Assembly: GCA_002733505.1 (NCBI GenBank)
Contig: NVVW01000016.1
Location: 3,806 to 62,844 of the forward strand
Length of the DNA stretch: 59,039 nucleotides
DNA from: Methylophaga sp.
GTDB taxonomy: Bacteria > Pseudomonadota > Gammaproteobacteria > Nitrosococcales > Methylophagaceae
Direction of reading: 5' to 3'
Numbering within the stretch: position 1 is the stretch's first letter; every line of letters starts with the position of its first letter. The translations under genes and the position numbers were made by a program. Shown here one piece after another: positions 58,944 through 59,039 of this stretch. A model generated the notes under the pieces. That model was not told the DNA's origin, did not search any database, and saw nothing but the letters and a program-made list of their open reading frames with translations.

Positions 58944-59039
58944 AAGTGGTCAAGTATTAATGCAGAAAATTTAAGCCACTTTTTTCAATTGTGCCATTTT
59001 TTGTGCAGGTGTAATATAGCCGAGCGATGAATGTAATCG
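58942..59039 (-). mobile_element. End of an IS3-family insertion sequence (continues past the window)
   Basis: TGAAGTGGTCAAGTATTAAT from 58942 looks like the terminal repeat of an IS3-type element (ends 5'-TG). The element's transposase enters from the right on the minus strand. The junction falls inside the MerC-like gene. Confidence 0.7.
58971..59039 (-). CDS. IS3-family transposase OrfB, C-terminal 22 codons
   Basis: Read leftward from the window edge, the frame gives RLHSSLGYITPAQKMAQLKK and stops at 58971-58973. HSSLGYxTPAxK is the hallmark C-terminus of IS3-family integrase-type transposases (DDE). The rest lies beyond the window. Confidence 0.85.
   Translation of the reverse strand, partial: RLHSSLGYITPAQKMAQLKKVA

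Overview
The window is a stretch of a gammaproteobacterial chromosome, AT-leaning throughout. The support is gene order: ruvB-ybgC-tolQRAB-pal-cpoB-queE-queC, pilTU divergent from yggS-proC-yggT, metX-metW, mlaFEDCB-ibaG-murA running into hisGDC, and mtnA/mtaD-ubiG-mupP arranged as I recall from Pseudomonas. A periplasmic SRPBCC protein of MxaD type beside a YVTN beta-propeller hints at a methylotroph-like or PQQ-using lineage, but that is only a hint. No tRNA, rRNA or CRISPR array was recognised.

Layout. Positions 1-7050 are an accessory region. It holds an AlwI-type restriction-modification pair, a higBA module with a broken toxin gene, a Fic enzyme, an htpX gene with a damaged 5' end, a VapBC module and a decayed DUF2157/GDYXXLXY locus. 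One clear and one doubtful extra copy of the htpX 3' end lie between the modules, which suggests stepwise accretion at that gene end. Positions 7221-10058 are PEP carboxylase. Positions 10299-14445 hold glrK-qseG-glrR followed by a remarkably complete sigma-54 control region: three TGTC-N10-GACA sites, a perfect IHF match and a -24/-12 promoter, all ahead of a small secreted EF-hand protein. Positions 14661-22594 carry ruvB, the Tol-Pal operon and two queuosine genes. Positions 22550-24094 hold a MITE, an IS4-type remnant and an OmpA-like lipoprotein.

Positions 24234-34382 carry twitching ATPases, proline, methionine and pyrimidine genes, a TSUP permease and ilvD. Positions 34617-42161 are one long leftward block (hisC, hisD, hisG, murA, ibaG, mlaBCDEF). 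Positions 42391-44747 hold the SRPBCC protein, the propeller and rsmJ. After a repeat cluster (44769-45050), positions 45065-52795 contain a kinase-like protein, an SDR, mtnA, mtaD, ubiG, mupP, rmuC and an HpnC-type synthase. Positions 52871-58361 carry rarA, lolA, ftsK and trxB. The right edge has a truncated RAYT transposase between direct repeats, then a MerC-like gene with a Zur-like operator, cut by the end of an IS3-family element.

How it works together. Most of the window is envelope biology: Tol-Pal constriction, Mla lipid transport, LolA, OmpA-like proteins, MurA/MupP wall recycling, and the GlrK/QseG/GlrR envelope sensor. Amino-acid synthesis (Pro, Met, Ile/Val, His) and methylthioadenosine salvage make up much of the rest. 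Small dispersed repeats sit in many intergenic gaps, and one has become the last codons of queC.

Most worth following: the GlrR/IHF/sigma-54 region upstream of the EF-hand gene, the htpX-tail accretion site, and the approximately 162 bp TA-flanked MITE family.
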